Notes: generated by a model not told the origin, from the letters alone. Shown: positions 1-10,987, counted from the stretch's first letter. The stretch is DNA of 64,000 bases from Chitinophagaceae bacterium (GCA_025449935.1 JANWIJ010000045.1:40201-104200), one strand, 5' to 3'. Program-made: numbers and translations.

Positions 1-32
1 GTTCCAACAACTGCGATTTTCATACACCAGGT

Positions 33-1178
33 TTATTGATTTATATACTCCAGAATTTTCGTTGTAATATAAGTAAGCTGCTCTTCGTCCAGTTCAGTGT
101 GGATCGGCAAGGAAATCACCCGCTCCGTCAACCAGTCTGTGACCGGCAGTGACTGGGAAGCCACCCCAAATTGTTCAAACATTTTTTGTTTATGACCCGG
201 CACGGGATAATAAATCATGGCCGGTATTTTATTTTCCGACAGGAACTGGTTTAACCCGTCACGGTCAACTCCTTCCAGTATCAAAGTGTATTGATGAAAT
301 ACATGATGACAATAAGAAGCCCTGAAAGGTATTCTTATGCCCGGCTGACCGCCAAAAGCCTGGTCATAATAATCCGCCGCCTTTCTCCTGGCAGTGATGT
401 ATTCATCCAGGTGCTTCAGCTTTATATCGAGGATCGCTGCCTGCATCGTATCAAGCCGGCTGTTGCAACCCACCAGGTCATGATAATACCGGGTACGCTG
501 GCCATGGTTCGCAATCATCTTCATTTTTACAGCGAGTTCATCATCATTCGTGAAAATAGCACCACCGTCACCAAAAGCACCCAGGTTCTTGGAGGGATAA
601 AAGGAGGTCGTCCCTATATGCCCGATCGACCCTGTTTTCTTTTTTACTCCATCCGAAAAAATATAATCGCACCCGATGGCCTGGGCATTGTCTTCGATTA
701 CATAGAGGTTATGTTTTTTGGCGATCTCCATGATGTCTTCCATGGGTGCAGCCTGCCCATACAGGTGAACGGGCACAATCGCTTTTGTTTTTGTGGTAAT
801 GGCTTTTTCCAGCTGGACAGGGTCCATACAAAAAGTGCGGGGATCCACATCGGTAAAAACCGGTGTCAGGTTCAGCAAAGCGATTACTTCGGTAGTGGCT
901 ATATAGGTAAAAGAAGGTGTGATGACTTCATCGCCAGGCTGAAAACCAAGCGCCATCATAGCGATCTGCAAAGCATCTGATCCGTTGGCACAGGGAATCG
1001 TATGCTTCACACCGAGGTAAGCAGAAAGATTGGCGGCAAAATCCCGGACTGGCTGACCATTGATAAATGCTGAACTTTCCATGACGTCCAGGACAGCTTT
1101 ATCCACGTCCGGTTTTATTTTGTGATACTGTGTCCTCGTATCCACCATCTGTATCGGTCGCATTGATTCTTTTCCCAT
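33..1178 (-). CDS. DegT/DnrJ/EryC1/StrS family PLP-dependent aminotransferase
   Basis: 381 aa ORF; motifs ANGSDALQIAMMALGFQPGDEVITPSFTYIATTEVI, VIEDNAQAIG, SFYPSKNLGAFGDGGAIFT (PLP Lys) typical of the family. Confidence 0.95.
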   Translation of the reverse strand: MGKESMRPIQMVDTRTQYHKIKPDVDKAVLDVMESSAFINGQPVRDFAANLSAYLGVKHTIPCANGSDALQIAMMALGFQPGDEVITPSFTYIATTEVIALLNLTPVFTDVDPRTFCMDPVQLEKAITTKTKAIVPVHLYGQAAPMEDIMEIAKKHNLYVIEDNAQAIGCDYIFSDGVKKKTGSIGHIGTTSFYPSKNLGAFGDGGAIFTNDDELAVKMKMIANHGQRTRYYHDLVGCNSRLDTMQAAILDIKLKHLDEYITARRKAADYYDQAFGGQPGIRIPFRASYCHHVFHQYTLILEGVDRDGLNQFLSENKIPAMIYYPVPGHKQKMFEQFGVASQSLPVTDWLTERVISLPIHTELDEEQLTYITTKILEYINQ

Positions 1179-1189
1179 TAAAAGTGCCG

Positions 1190-1197
1190 CAAAAATA
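1190..1197 (-). promoter_or_regulatory. Bacteroidota -7 box (TATTTTTG on minus strand) for the aminotransferase gene
   Basis: CAAAAATA on + strand, matches TAnnTTTG consensus just upstream of the start; no convincing -33 box. Confidence 0.4.
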
Positions 1198-1258
1198 GTA
1201 AAATACAGGTAGTTTACCAGTTTGCTTTTACATTTGTTGTTTATTTAAAATCAGCAAT

Positions 1259-2533
1259 TTGGCCGTCATATTCTACAATATATTCCTCCTGCTTTTCAGG
1301 ACCGGAACCCACCTGGCTTCGCTATTTAATGCCAAGGCAAAAAAATGGGTGCAGGGCAGAAAAAATATTTTTAAACGGCTGCAGGATGCCATTCCCCGGG
1401 ATCAGAAAATTGTGTGGGTACATTGTGCGTCGCTCGGTGAGTTTGAACAGGGACGACCCGTAATTGAGCAATTAAAGATCAACTGGCCCGGCCACCGGGT
1501 ATTGCTTACCTTTTTCTCTCCTTCGGGTTATGAAGCACAAAAAAATTATAAGGATGCCGACTGGGTCTTTTACTTACCCATGGATGGAGCGAACAATGCC
1601 AGGCGTTTCCTGGAAATAGTTAAGCCGGTGTTGGTCATATTTGTAAAATATGAGTTCTGGTATTATTACCTTAAAAAAATAAAATACCGCGGGATACCGC
1701 TGCTGCTTGTGTCGGCCTTATTCCGTAAGGATATGTCTTTTTTTAAATGGTATGGTGGCTTGCAACGTAAAATGCTCTCCCGCTTTGATCATTTGTTTGT
1801 ACAGAACCAGTCTTCTAAAAACCTGATCGATGAAATCGGTTTACCAGGTATCTGCACTGTGTCGGGTGATACCCGGTTTGACCGGGTTGCTGAAATCGCG
1901 GCACAACCTGGTTCCCTCCCGGTAATTGAACAGTTTATTGGTCAAAGTAAAACCCTGGTGGCAGGCAGTACCTGGCCCGAAGATGAAGAGGTGTTGCAAA
2001 ATGCATTTACCGTTGTCACTGATCCCATGCTGAAACTTATTATTGCACCGCATGAAATCAATGAAAAACGCCTGGTGGCTATCCGGGAGCTTTTCCCGGC
2101 TGCTGTTTTGTTCTCCGGGCTTGCCTCCGGCAACCCCGCCCAAATAAACCGCAACTGCCTGATCATTGATAATATCGGGATGCTCTCGCGGCTTTATCAA
2201 TATGCCTTCGTCACGTATATCGGCGGGGGTTTGAGAACAAACGGGGTTCATAATGTTCTTGAAGCGGCCGTGTACGACAAACCTGTTCTCTTTGGACCTT
2301 ATTATCACAAATATTCCGAAGCGGTAGGGTTAGTAAAATCCGGTGGGGGAATATCGTTCGTTGATGAAAAAAGGAATGGGATAATGTTAAAAGAATTAAT
2401 TAATGTGCTGCTGGAAAATAAACAGGAGTACCTGACCCGGAGTAAAGAGGCGGGCGATTTTGTTCGTTCCCACCAGGGAGCGACGCAAAAAATAATTCAA
2501 TTCATTCAGGTAAAACGTCTTTTGACCAGCTGA
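1259..2533 (+). CDS. waaA: 3-deoxy-D-manno-octulosonic acid (KDO) transferase
   Basis: 424 aa; VWVHCASLGEFEQGRPVIE, HDLFVQNQ-like FDHLFVQNQ, SGDTRFDRV, AGSTWPEDEE, YIGGGLRTNGVHNVLEAAVYDKPVLFGP; apparent TTG start. Confidence 0.93.
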   Translation: MAVIFYNIFLLLFRTGTHLASLFNAKAKKWVQGRKNIFKRLQDAIPRDQKIVWVHCASLGEFEQGRPVIEQLKINWPGHRVLLTFFSPSGYEAQKNYKDADWVFYLPMDGANNARRFLEIVKPVLVIFVKYEFWYYYLKKIKYRGIPLLLVSALFRKDMSFFKWYGGLQRKMLSRFDHLFVQNQSSKNLIDEIGLPGICTVSGDTRFDRVAEIAAQPGSLPVIEQFIGQSKTLVAGSTWPEDEEVLQNAFTVVTDPMLKLIIAPHEINEKRLVAIRELFPAAVLFSGLASGNPAQINRNCLIIDNIGMLSRLYQYAFVTYIGGGLRTNGVHNVLEAAVYDKPVLFGPYYHKYSEAVGLVKSGGGISFVDEKRNGIMLKELINVLLENKQEYLTRSKEAGDFVRSHQGATQKIIQFIQVKRLLTS

Positions 2534-3207
2534 TCAAAATGCTGGACTGAAGGGTGATCATTATGCCAGCCTAATTTCACTTTCAGTTCACGGCTGATCC
2601 AGTACTCGGCCTCGGCATAGATATTGAAACTATTGATCGTTTTGATACTTCGCTCATAAGTACTTTCATCACCCCGGAAAAGATCATTGATAAACAAGAA
2701 CCTGTCGTTAATGCCGATGGCTTTGCGAAGATCCTTTACGGGTGTTTCTTTTAATACCTCAACCAGCTCTGTTTTCCCCTGTTTTAATTTCTCATTGATC
2801 GATTCGCCCTGCTGGGATGAATCATTCAGCTCTTTAGGCTGGTGAGAAAGTGTGGGTATTTCTGTCATGGGGTCAAACACCATATCCAGCTGGCCGTTTT
2901 TTTGGACCACGGATACGGAGCCCTCATCTACCAGTAAAGTTTCTTTTACTTCCTTTATCGCCGGCTGCTTTTCTAGGGGCTGGGGCGCATATTGCTGGTA
3001 TTGCTCCAACCCGGATTCTGCCACCTGGTTTGCAACCCTGGGAAGCATCACCGCCACTTTTGCAGTACCGAGGGTCTGGTGCTCGTTTGACTTCAGTTTG
3101 GTGAGTTCAAATTGCAATAATTGCACCGTACCGAGCATCAGGTTCGGGTCGGCATTTTGCTCAAATTGCTCTTTTAATTTGTGAACCAGGAATTCAATTC
3201 GTTCCAT
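2506..3207 (-). CDS. conserved hypothetical protein (probable start MERIEFLVHKLKEQ)
   Basis: ORF track 2506..3264; M at 3207 is the more natural start; 3' end overlaps the convergent waaA gene by 28 bp. Confidence 0.75.
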   Translation of the reverse strand: MERIEFLVHKLKEQFEQNADPNLMLGTVQLLQFELTKLKSNEHQTLGTAKVAVMLPRVANQVAESGLEQYQQYAPQPLEKQPAIKEVKETLLVDEGSVSVVQKNGQLDMVFDPMTEIPTLSHQPKELNDSSQQGESINEKLKQGKTELVEVLKETPVKDLRKAIGINDRFLFINDLFRGDESTYERSIKTINSFNIYAEAEYWISRELKVKLGWHNDHPSVQHFDQLVKRRFT

Positions 3208-3340
3208 TATGGTATTTTTGATCGCTGATGAAAAAGAAGAGATGTTAACAGGAAAACTTACCAACGTAACTAAGTGTTCTAAAATTACAAACAGTTTGCC
3301 AATAAAGCCAACGCAATACCCGAATACCTAAATCTTAACA

Positions 3341-3910
3341 ATGTTTATTGAACCCAATACCAGCGGTGAACGCCGGGGAAGTATAGAAGTGATCTGTGGC
3401 TCCATGTTCAGCGGGAAGACAGAAGAACTGATCCGCCGCCTGAAAAGAGTAAAGATTGCCAACCTGAAGGCAGAAATATTCAAACCAGCCATTGATGTGA
3501 GGTATGATGAGGTTAAGATCGTGTCACATGATGCCACTGCCATTCAATCTACCCCCATTGACAATTCCCAGAAGATCCTGCTGATGGCCCAGCAGGATGT
3601 GGATGTGATCGGTATTGATGAAGCCCAGTTTTTTGATGCAGAGATCGCCAACGTGTGTGATGAACTGGCTTTCCGTGGAATCCGGGTAATCGTGGCGGGC
3701 CTGGACATGGATTACCTTGGTAATCCCTTTGGCCAGATGCCTTATATCATGGCCAAGGCTGATTATGTGACCAAACTGCACGCTATCTGTATGCAATGCG
3801 GCAATATTGCTAATTATTCCTACCGTAAAACCCCCAATGAGGAGCAGGTAATGCTGGGTGCAACAGATGCCTACGAACCCAGGTGCAGGAAATGTTATAA
3901 TAAAAAGTAA
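3341..3910 (+). CDS. tdk: thymidine kinase
   Basis: [17 protein letters not shown] Walker [23 protein letters not shown], zinc-binding C..C near C-term (CMQCG, CRKC). Confidence 0.97.
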   Translation: MFIEPNTSGERRGSIEVICGSMFSGKTEELIRRLKRVKIANLKAEIFKPAIDVRYDEVKIVSHDATAIQSTPIDNSQKILLMAQQDVDVIGIDEAQFFDAEIANVCDELAFRGIRVIVAGLDMDYLGNPFGQMPYIMAKADYVTKLHAICMQCGNIANYSYRKTPNEEQVMLGATDAYEPRCRKCYNKK

Positions 3911-3931
3911 TAAACTCCGCCGGAGCTTTTC

Positions 3932-4852
3932 TTATTGGCGTACTTTCCCTTTGATCTTGCTTTTGGTTTTCATTTCAAACGACTTTCCTTCTTTACCGCT
4001 CTTCAGCGTCATGTCCTGGTCAGCATTCACGACCAGCCCGGACCTGCTGTCTATCACGATCGTCCCGGTTATGTCACCGTCCATATTTACCCCTTCAGCA
4101 TTTGTCTCAATTTTACTTTTTTCCTCCAGGGTCACCATATCACCTTCTATTTCCGTGACCGTATAATTAGAAATATATTTTCCTCCAGCTACCCCACCGC
4201 CCGGTGTGGTGGTTTTCTGCCAGGTGTCGCCAATCTTCACTTGCTTATTGGGAAAAATGTACAGGATTCTTTCAAACTGGTCCTTAATGGATTGCTCATT
4301 GAATTGCTGGTTAAGTCCCTGGATCATTTCCTTTTTCTTGTTTTCATCCAGGTCAAGCGAATCAACCATTGACCTGGCCATATCTTCAAAACCTTTCACC
4401 TCCAGGATCTTCCCCTCCTGGTTTACTTTCATAATAAATTTTCTTCCTTTAATAGCCCCTAGGAGTCCGCTTAGCACTTTCATTCCTTTTTCTTTACCAG
4501 CGCCACCCGGTCCAAAATCTGGCAAGGGTTTATCCGAATCGACTTCAAGATTCATACCTCCCGCGGCCATATTCATTTTAAATCTTTCAAAGGTCGTTGT
4601 AATGGTTTTTATTCCCCCCTCCTCAGCTGTTACCTCCATTGAATAATAATTTGTCATATCCATCTGCATTTTCTGCCCACTGATCTCCTGGTCCATATTC
4701 ATGATCATTTCATAATCATACCCCCTGCCCTTTTCAAAATTGAACTGGAGCATTTTTGTCGCCGTGGATGATTTTGTTGACTGGCAGGAAGGGATAACTA
4801 TAACAGCACCAAAGATGACGGCGGCTACAAGCAGGGAAGCAAAAGTTTTCAT
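3932..4852 (-). CDS. DUF6263-like lipoprotein
   Basis: 306 aa; lipobox VIPSC; YDYEMIMNMDQEISGQKMQM and GDTWQKTTTPGG signatures. Confidence 0.7.
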   Translation of the reverse strand: MKTFASLLVAAVIFGAVIVIPSCQSTKSSTATKMLQFNFEKGRGYDYEMIMNMDQEISGQKMQMDMTNYYSMEVTAEEGGIKTITTTFERFKMNMAAGGMNLEVDSDKPLPDFGPGGAGKEKGMKVLSGLLGAIKGRKFIMKVNQEGKILEVKGFEDMARSMVDSLDLDENKKKEMIQGLNQQFNEQSIKDQFERILYIFPNKQVKIGDTWQKTTTPGGGVAGGKYISNYTVTEIEGDMVTLEEKSKIETNAEGVNMDGDITGTIVIDSRSGLVVNADQDMTLKSGKEGKSFEMKTKSKIKGKVRQ

Positions 4853-4937
4853 GCAAAATTATTTTGGCCAAATTAGAACTTTAAACCCAGACATAAACTG
4901 TCCGTAAGTAGTATTTTCGCGGTTAAACACAGAAACC

Positions 4938-5594
4938 ATTCCTTCTGGCCGCCACATACTGACCCTCTTTAAAAAAGACCTGCTGCTGGAAATAAGACAG
5001 CAGTACAGTTTTTACGGAATACTGTTATACATCGGAGCCACCATTTTTGTGCTTTACATGTCCCTCGACGAACCCGAAAGTAATGTATGGAATGGCCTGT
5101 TCTGGGTGATACAACTCTTTATATGCATTAATGCCGTAGCTAAAAGTTTCCTGCAGGAGAACAAAGGACGGATGCTCTACTTTTATTCTATCTCCGGACC
5201 GGCCAGTTTTGTTTTAGCCAAGCTCCTGTTTAATTCGCTGCTGATGCTGGTAATGAGTTTGCTGAGCTTATTACTTTTTACACTTTTTTTAGGCAATCCC
5301 ATGCATAAAGCAGGGTCCTTTATTGGTTTGGTACTGCTGGGCGGGTGGAGCTTAAGCCTGGTCTTTACTTTTTTAGCCGCCATCGCAGCCAAAGCCCAGC
5401 AAAACGCAGCCATCATGGCTGTATTGGGGTTCCCCATCATCATACCCCAGTTGCTGTTGCTGATGCAGCTATCCAAAGCTGCCTTTGCACCCTTGCTTAC
5501 AATTCCGGCCAGCACGGTTCTTTTACTGGTTGCATTGGATGCAATGGTTGTATTACTGGCCGTCATACTCTTTCCGTTTCTCTGGAAAGATTAG
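4938..5594 (+). CDS. ccmB: heme exporter protein CcmB (cytochrome c biogenesis ABC permease); start codon uncertain
   Basis: Track ORF starts at internal ATG 5049, but the same frame is open upstream to 4908 and encodes RHILTLFKKDLLLEIRQQYSFYGILLYIGATIFVLYMSLDE, typical of a CcmB N-terminus; no ATG/GTG/TTG upstream, ATT at 4938 is one candidate. Confidence 0.8.
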   Translation: MPSGRHILTLFKKDLLLEIRQQYSFYGILLYIGATIFVLYMSLDEPESNVWNGLFWVIQLFICINAVAKSFLQENKGRMLYFYSISGPASFVLAKLLFNSLLMLVMSLLSLLLFTLFLGNPMHKAGSFIGLVLLGGWSLSLVFTFLAAIAAKAQQNAAIMAVLGFPIIIPQLLLLMQLSKAAFAPLLTIPASTVLLLVALDAMVVLLAVILFPFLWKD

Positions 5595-5710
5595 TCGAAC
5601 ATTCGGCCAGCAACAGCCAATAAACTCCTTACTCAATTTTTCCATCAGCATGTTTTCCGTTTCCGGAATTCCGCTTATTTTTTGCTTTTACCAGTTAATT
5701 CTTTTCCCCT

Positions 5711-5718
5711 TAATTTTG
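5711..5718 (+). promoter_or_regulatory. possible -7 box (TAATTTTG) upstream of ccmC
   Basis: matches TAnnTTTG; nearest TTTG upstream is at 26 nt spacing, longer than expected. Confidence 0.3.
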
Positions 5719-5760
5719 CCCCCACATTCAACAGGCCGGCAGTCCTTACCGGCCACGTGA

Positions 5761-6479
5761 TGACCGACGATAAAAACTATATGCACAAGTCCTGGTGGAA
5801 GATTGCAAGCGTTGTCTTGCTGGTTTACACTTTTGTCGCAGGCTTTTTATGGGATGTTCCCCGCCTGCCTTTGCTGCAGGAAACGATCCGCAACCTGTAT
5901 TTCCATGTCTGTATGTGGTTTGCCATGATGATCCTTTTTACGGTTTCAGTGGTTAATGCTATCCGTTATTTGCGGACATTTAACCTGAAATACGATATCT
6001 ATGCCCGCCAGTTTGCCGTTGTGGCGATCGTATTTGGTGTGTTGGGATATTCGACAGGTGCTATCTGGGCTTCTTATACCTGGGCCGATCCCAATAAACC
6101 TGCCTACAATTCCTTCAGCACCATCGCCCGGGATCCAAAACTCATTGGGGCGGCTATCGCACTGCTGGTTTATTTCGCCTACCTGATTTTGCGGGATTCA
6201 ATCCAGGATATGGACAAAAGAGCACGGATCAGTGCGGTGTACAATATTTTCGCATATGCTATTTTATTTCCCTCGATCTGGATATTGCCAAGAATATTAC
6301 CAAGCCTGCACCCCGGGAATGAAGATAATCCCGCGCTGGATGTGAAAAACGATATCAGCGGAACCATGCGGGTTGTTTTTTACCCGGCCATAATTGGGTG
6401 GACCCTGCTGGGATTATGGATCACTACGCTGAAAATACGATTGGCCCTGGTCAAAGAAAAAATGATGACACATGAATAG
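5761..6479 (+). CDS. ccmC: cytochrome c biogenesis protein CcmC (heme transporter, CcsA/CcmC family)
   Basis: multi-TM; Trp-rich GAIWASYTWADPNK (WWD-like) segment; likely start ATG 5761 (track ORF begins 5682). Confidence 0.9.
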
Positions 6480-6687
6480 TATTAAAAAGATCATAGGAAC
6501 CCTGCTTATCTTAATGATGCCTGTCCTTCTTTTCGCACAGGATGACAAAGTAGATATGGCAGATGTGATGCGGGACAATGGAAGAATTTATGTGGTAGTG
6601 GCCGTGTTATTGACTATCCTGGCGGGGCTTATTCTCTATATAATCAGGCTTGACCGGAAGATCAGTAAACTGGAAAGAGAAAAATAA
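6472..6687 (+). CDS. ccmD: CcmD-like small membrane protein
   Basis: 71 aa, signal/TM plus [37 protein letters not shown]; overlaps ccmC by 8 nt. Confidence 0.75.
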   Translation: MNSIKKIIGTLLILMMPVLLFAQDDKVDMADVMRDNGRIYVVVAVLLTILAGLILYIIRLDRKISKLEREK

Positions 6688-6769
6688 AATTAACGGATTA
6701 CCGGAGCGGGCTGATACCGCTTCCGCTTTCTGCTCATCAATAACGATTGCTCAACAAAAAAACGAAATC

Positions 6770-8188
6770 ATGTCAGACAGTAATTACAGTTTTTTCGACG
6801 ACGTTGGAAAAAGTTTCGATAAAGCTGCCAAACACACGAAATGGGATGCCGGTGTACTTGAACAGATAAAAGCCTGTAATGCGGTGTACCGGATGCGTTT
6901 TCCTGTAAAAAGGGATGACGGCAGTATTGAAGTAATTGAAGCTTACCGCGTGCAGCATTCCCACCACAAAACACCCTGCAAAGGCGGAATCCGTTTTGCA
7001 GCAGAAGTAAACCAGGATGAAGTAATGGCACTGGCTGCCCTAATGACCTATAAATGCGCCATCGTAAACGTTCCTTTTGGAGGTGGTAAAGGCGGGATTA
7101 AGATCAATCCTAAAAAATATTCACCCTACGAGCTGGAAAAGATTACGCGCCGCTATACTGCTGAACTGATCAAGAAAAATTTTATCGGTCCTGGTACGGA
7201 TGTGCCGGCCCCGGATTACGGAACCGGTGAAAGGGAAATGGCCTGGATACTGGATACCTACAGCGCCATGCACCCGGGAGAAATCGATGCAGCGGGTTGT
7301 GTAACCGGCAAACCCGTGACACAGGGTGGTGTTCGCGGACGACGTGAAGCAACAGGACTGGGGGTTTTCTTTGGCTTGCGTGAGGTCTGCAATATTCCCG
7401 ATGTAATGGACAAGCTCGGAATGCCTACCGGTGTGGAAGGCAAAAGAGTTGTCGTGCAGGGCCTGGGTAACGTGGGTTATCACAGTGCAAAATTCTTCCA
7501 GGATGCGGGAGCAAAAGTAATTGGCCTCGCCGAGTATGAAGGAGCTATCTGGAGTGATAAAGGATTAGACATTGATGAAGTGTTCAATCACCGGAAAAAT
7601 ACCGGGTCTATATTAAATTTCCCGGGAGCAACCAATTTTCAAAAAAATTCGGAGGCATTGGAAATGGATTGTGATATTCTGATACCCGCGGCGCTTGAAA
7701 ATGTTATCAATGGAGAAAATGCGCCCCGCGTAAAAGCAAAAATTATCGGTGAAGCGGCGAATGGTCCGCTGACGCCGGATGCTGATGATGTTTTTGCAAA
7801 AAAAGGAGTGCTGGTAGTACCGGATATGTACCTGAATGCGGGTGGGGTTACAGTTTCTTATTTCGAGTGGCTGAAAAACCTGAGCCATGTACGCTATGGC
7901 CGGCTGGAAAAACGATTTACTGAAAACCTCAATGCGCATATACTGGGACAAATGGAAGAACTCAGCGGTAAAAAAGTGAAACCAACGGAAAGAGAATTTA
8001 TCATGCACGGGCCCGATGAAGTAGACCTTGTATACAGTGGGTTGGAAGAAACCATGATCACGGCCACGCATGAGATCATGAATGTCTGGAAAGCAAACCC
8101 TGCTATTCCTGATATGCGTACTGCCGCTTACGTGGTGGCGATCAATAAAGTGGCGACCAGTTATGCAGAACTTGGCATTTTCCCTTAG
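6770..8188 (+). CDS. Glu/Leu/Phe/Val dehydrogenase
   Basis: [52 protein letters not shown]-binding [17 protein letters not shown] at 6770 is likely start (track 6650). Confidence 0.96.
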   Translation: MSDSNYSFFDDVGKSFDKAAKHTKWDAGVLEQIKACNAVYRMRFPVKRDDGSIEVIEAYRVQHSHHKTPCKGGIRFAAEVNQDEVMALAALMTYKCAIVNVPFGGGKGGIKINPKKYSPYELEKITRRYTAELIKKNFIGPGTDVPAPDYGTGEREMAWILDTYSAMHPGEIDAAGCVTGKPVTQGGVRGRREATGLGVFFGLREVCNIPDVMDKLGMPTGVEGKRVVVQGLGNVGYHSAKFFQDAGAKVIGLAEYEGAIWSDKGLDIDEVFNHRKNTGSILNFPGATNFQKNSEALEMDCDILIPAALENVINGENAPRVKAKIIGEAANGPLTPDADDVFAKKGVLVVPDMYLNAGGVTVSYFEWLKNLSHVRYGRLEKRFTENLNAHILGQMEELSGKKVKPTEREFIMHGPDEVDLVYSGLEETMITATHEIMNVWKANPAIPDMRTAAYVVAINKVATSYAELGIFP

Positions 8189-8213
8189 ACCACATAAACC
8201 AATTGCTTATTTC

Positions 8214-8247
8214 AATCCCGTTTACTTTTGTAAATGGGATTTTTTAT
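8214..8247 (+). terminator. Rho-independent terminator after Glu/Leu dehydrogenase
   Basis: AATCCCGTTTAC-TTTTG-TAAATGGGATT followed by T-run. Confidence 0.75.
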
Positions 8248-8313
8248 GTTGCAAAGGTTATCATCGGGTTCGCATAAATTTGAAAGCATGCCCCCGGCAA
8301 CAAAACATATATA

Positions 8314-8763
8314 ATGTCATTCACCTTCAAAGCAAGAATTTATAAAGTGGGAATCAATCCCTGTGTGAAAGTGCCTTTATCCATTACCGGGAAAATGCAG
8401 GCGGCCAGGGGTTATATACCCGTGACAGGAACCATGGAAGATCATTTCTTCCGGCAAACCCTGGTACCGGTGAAGGATGACAACTACCGGCTTTTCGTGA
8501 ATGGACCCATGCTGAAAGCCACCAGTAAAAAAGTTGGCGATGCGGCGAAGTTCACTATAGAACAGGACAAGGCTATTAAAGCTTTGCGGATTCCTGAACC
8601 ATTGCGGGCTAAACTTAACGAGCATCGCCTGTTGGCGGCCTTTAAAAAACTAACGCCTTACCGCCAAAAGGAAATTATCCGTTACCTCAGCAACCTGAAA
8701 ACGGTAGGAGCATTGAACAGGAATATCGGGAAGGTAATCAACCAGTTAATAAGGATAGAATAG
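8314..8763 (+). CDS. YdeI/OmpD-associated family protein with DUF1905-like N-terminus
   Basis: FKARIYKVGINPCVKVP... GYIPVTGTMEDHFFRQTLVPV...; C-term LTPYRQKEIIRYLSNLKTVGALNRNIGKVI. Confidence 0.8.
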   Translation: MSFTFKARIYKVGINPCVKVPLSITGKMQAARGYIPVTGTMEDHFFRQTLVPVKDDNYRLFVNGPMLKATSKKVGDAAKFTIEQDKAIKALRIPEPLRAKLNEHRLLAAFKKLTPYRQKEIIRYLSNLKTVGALNRNIGKVINQLIRIE

Positions 8764-8779
8764 TAAAGATGACAAAAAT

Positions 8780-9764
8780 TTATACCATGACAGCTACCGG
8801 ATTGTATTTATTCCTGTACTCAATGGGCGACAGGCCTGTAATTCTCTTAAACACGTTGCGGAATGCCTTGGTATCAGAATAGCCGACGTCATACATAACC
8901 TCATTGATATTTTTCCGCCCGCTTTCGAGTTTCTTTTTCGCCGCTTCGACCTTTACCCGTTGCATATATTCAACCACTGTATTGGCAGTCGCTTTTTTGA
9001 ACCGGCGTTCCAGGTTCCTTCGTCCGATACATAACTGGGCGGCCAGTTCATCCACGGTCATTTTATCCTGGAACTTAGCCTCAATCAGTTCCTGGGCTTT
9101 TCGTATCGGTTCATCATCATGTGCTTTTTGCCCGGAGAAAATAATAAAAGGTGATTGGCTGCTACGGTCTATATCAATCATAAATGCTTTGGCAATCAGG
9201 ATAGCCATATCCCTACCCGCATATTTTTCTATGAGGTAAGCGATGAGATTGAGAAAACAATAGGCTCCCCCGCTGGTATATAGTCCATCATCTTCTGTCA
9301 TGATCTTATCATCTACCAGGTCCACGTCGGGAAACATAGCTCTGAAATCGTTGGCAGCAATCCAGTGGGTAGCACATTTTTTTCCTTTCAACAACCCGGT
9401 GGCCGCGAGGAAGAAAGAACCGATACAAAAACTGGCCACCTCCGCTCCTGCCTGGTGATGCTGTATAATCCAGGGAATAAAATCCTTGTTCAGCTCCATA
9501 GCTTTATGCATATCACCGTGCATAGCAGGAATAATGATCAGGTCTGTTTGTTTTACATCACCCGTCAGGCAATCGGGTACAATGGTGTATAACCCGTTGC
9601 GTTGAACGATCTCGTGGGAAAGGCCCACCAGCTGGAGCTTAAATGCCGGCGGTTTCCCCATACCGGCACAGAACTTATTCGCTTCAGAAAATATCTGGTG
9701 AGTGCCGTCTATATTCGGCAAGCTGCTATGCCCCAGCGGAACAATTATTGATATGCTTTTCATA
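8780..9764 (-). CDS. GlxA-like transcriptional regulator (DJ-1/PfpI domain + AraC HTH)
   Basis: MKSISIIVPLGHSS..., AEVASFCIGSFFLAATGLLKGKKCATHW, C-terminal AraC HTH (VDELAAQLCIGRRNLERRFKKATANTVVEYMQRVKVEAAKKKLE); start reset from 9979 to 9764. Confidence 0.92.
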
Positions 9765-9872
9765 GTATAAATGTAGGAGATTTCGCTGTCGCAATCAACC
9801 CCGCAGATTGCCGTATTTGCACCCTTTAAATGCTGCCCGGAGATTCTAGATTTGCTGACAGCACGAAAAAAT

Positions 9873-10400
9873 ATGAGCGGAGATATTTTATATAAAAAGG
9901 AAGCGTTACAGCAATCCCTTGATAAAACTATCCTGTGCGTGCAACAGGCAGTAAAATCCTTTGGTAATGAACTCATCAATAAAGTGCCTTTTACAGGAAG
10001 CTGGACGGCAGCCCAGGTAGCCGATCATATCACCAGGTCAAACAATTCTATTTCAAAAGCCCTGATGCTGAAGGGCTCGTCAATTAACAGGGACCCGGGT
10101 GAAAGGATACCGGAACTGAAAGAAATTTTTTTGGACTTCACCACCAAACTAAACGCCCCGGAATTTATTTTACCGGACCGTGGGGACTATACAGAAGAAT
10201 CGGTCCTAGCCAGGCTGGGCCAGTCGTTTACTAAAATAAAGGGATTAAGCAACCGGGCTGAGCTGTCTGAAATAATCAACCACCCGGCCTTTGGCGATAT
10301 TACCAAATTTGAGATCCTTTATTTTGTATTGTACCACACACAACGGCATATTCATCAACTGGAGAATATTTATCACAGCCTGAAACATAGTTCGTCTTGA
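9873..10400 (+). CDS. DinB family protein
   Basis: WTAAQVADHITRSN, YFVLYHTQRHIHQLENI metal-binding His pattern; start ATG 9873. Confidence 0.85.
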   Translation: MSGDILYKKEALQQSLDKTILCVQQAVKSFGNELINKVPFTGSWTAAQVADHITRSNNSISKALMLKGSSINRDPGERIPELKEIFLDFTTKLNAPEFILPDRGDYTEESVLARLGQSFTKIKGLSNRAELSEIINHPAFGDITKFEILYFVLYHTQRHIHQLENIYHSLKHSSS

Positions 10401-10421
10401 ATTTTAACAAACTAAAACCAT

Positions 10422-10832
10422 ATGACAAACAGGTTACTGAGCTACGGGTCATTAAATACGGATATAGCCGCCCTTTTACTCCGGTTAATCTTCGGGGGAT
10501 TATTTGTTTACTACGGATACAATAAGATTGTATCATACGACCAGATACTTCCCATGTTTGGTGATATTATCGGCATTGGCTCAACTCTTTCCTTTAACCT
10601 GGTGATCTTTGCAGAATTTTTCTGCGGGCTGCTGGTGACAATCGGCCTCGTAACGCGCCTGTCTGTGATCCCGGTTTTTATAACCATGATCGTGACCTAT
10701 TTTGTGGCGCATGCCAATGATGCCTTCCAGGTAAAGAACCTCGCCTTTGTGTTCCTGTGTTTGTGCCCGGTGGTTTTTGTGCTGGGAAGCGGGAAGTATT
10801 CTGCAGATAAACTGCTATTTAAAAACAACTAA
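10422..10832 (+). CDS. DoxX family membrane protein
   Basis: LLLRLIFGGLFVYYGYNKI, AEFFCGLLVTIGLVTRLSVIPVFITMIVTYF. Confidence 0.92.
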   Translation: MTNRLLSYGSLNTDIAALLLRLIFGGLFVYYGYNKIVSYDQILPMFGDIIGIGSTLSFNLVIFAEFFCGLLVTIGLVTRLSVIPVFITMIVTYFVAHANDAFQVKNLAFVFLCLCPVVFVLGSGKYSADKLLFKNN

Positions 10833-10987
10833 CCAAACTGGTATGAAAACAACAACAGCCAGCAACAGGATGCTCTCCGGGATAATGCTGTAACTTAAAG
10901 ATCCAAACGTTCCCTCCATGAAAACCAGCTGCATCACTATGACCTTCCTGATGAATCAAAAAAAATATTTCATTTCAAAAGATCAAT

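Noticed and set aside
291-980. 229 aa + strand ORF
   Set aside because: Lies entirely antisense to the well-supported DegT-family aminotransferase; translation lacks family character.
10833-10987. Short ATG-initiated ORFs (MKTTTASNRMLSGIML*, MKTSCITMTFLMNQKK...)
   Set aside because: Too short and unsupported; likely chance, though a degraded gene cannot be excluded.
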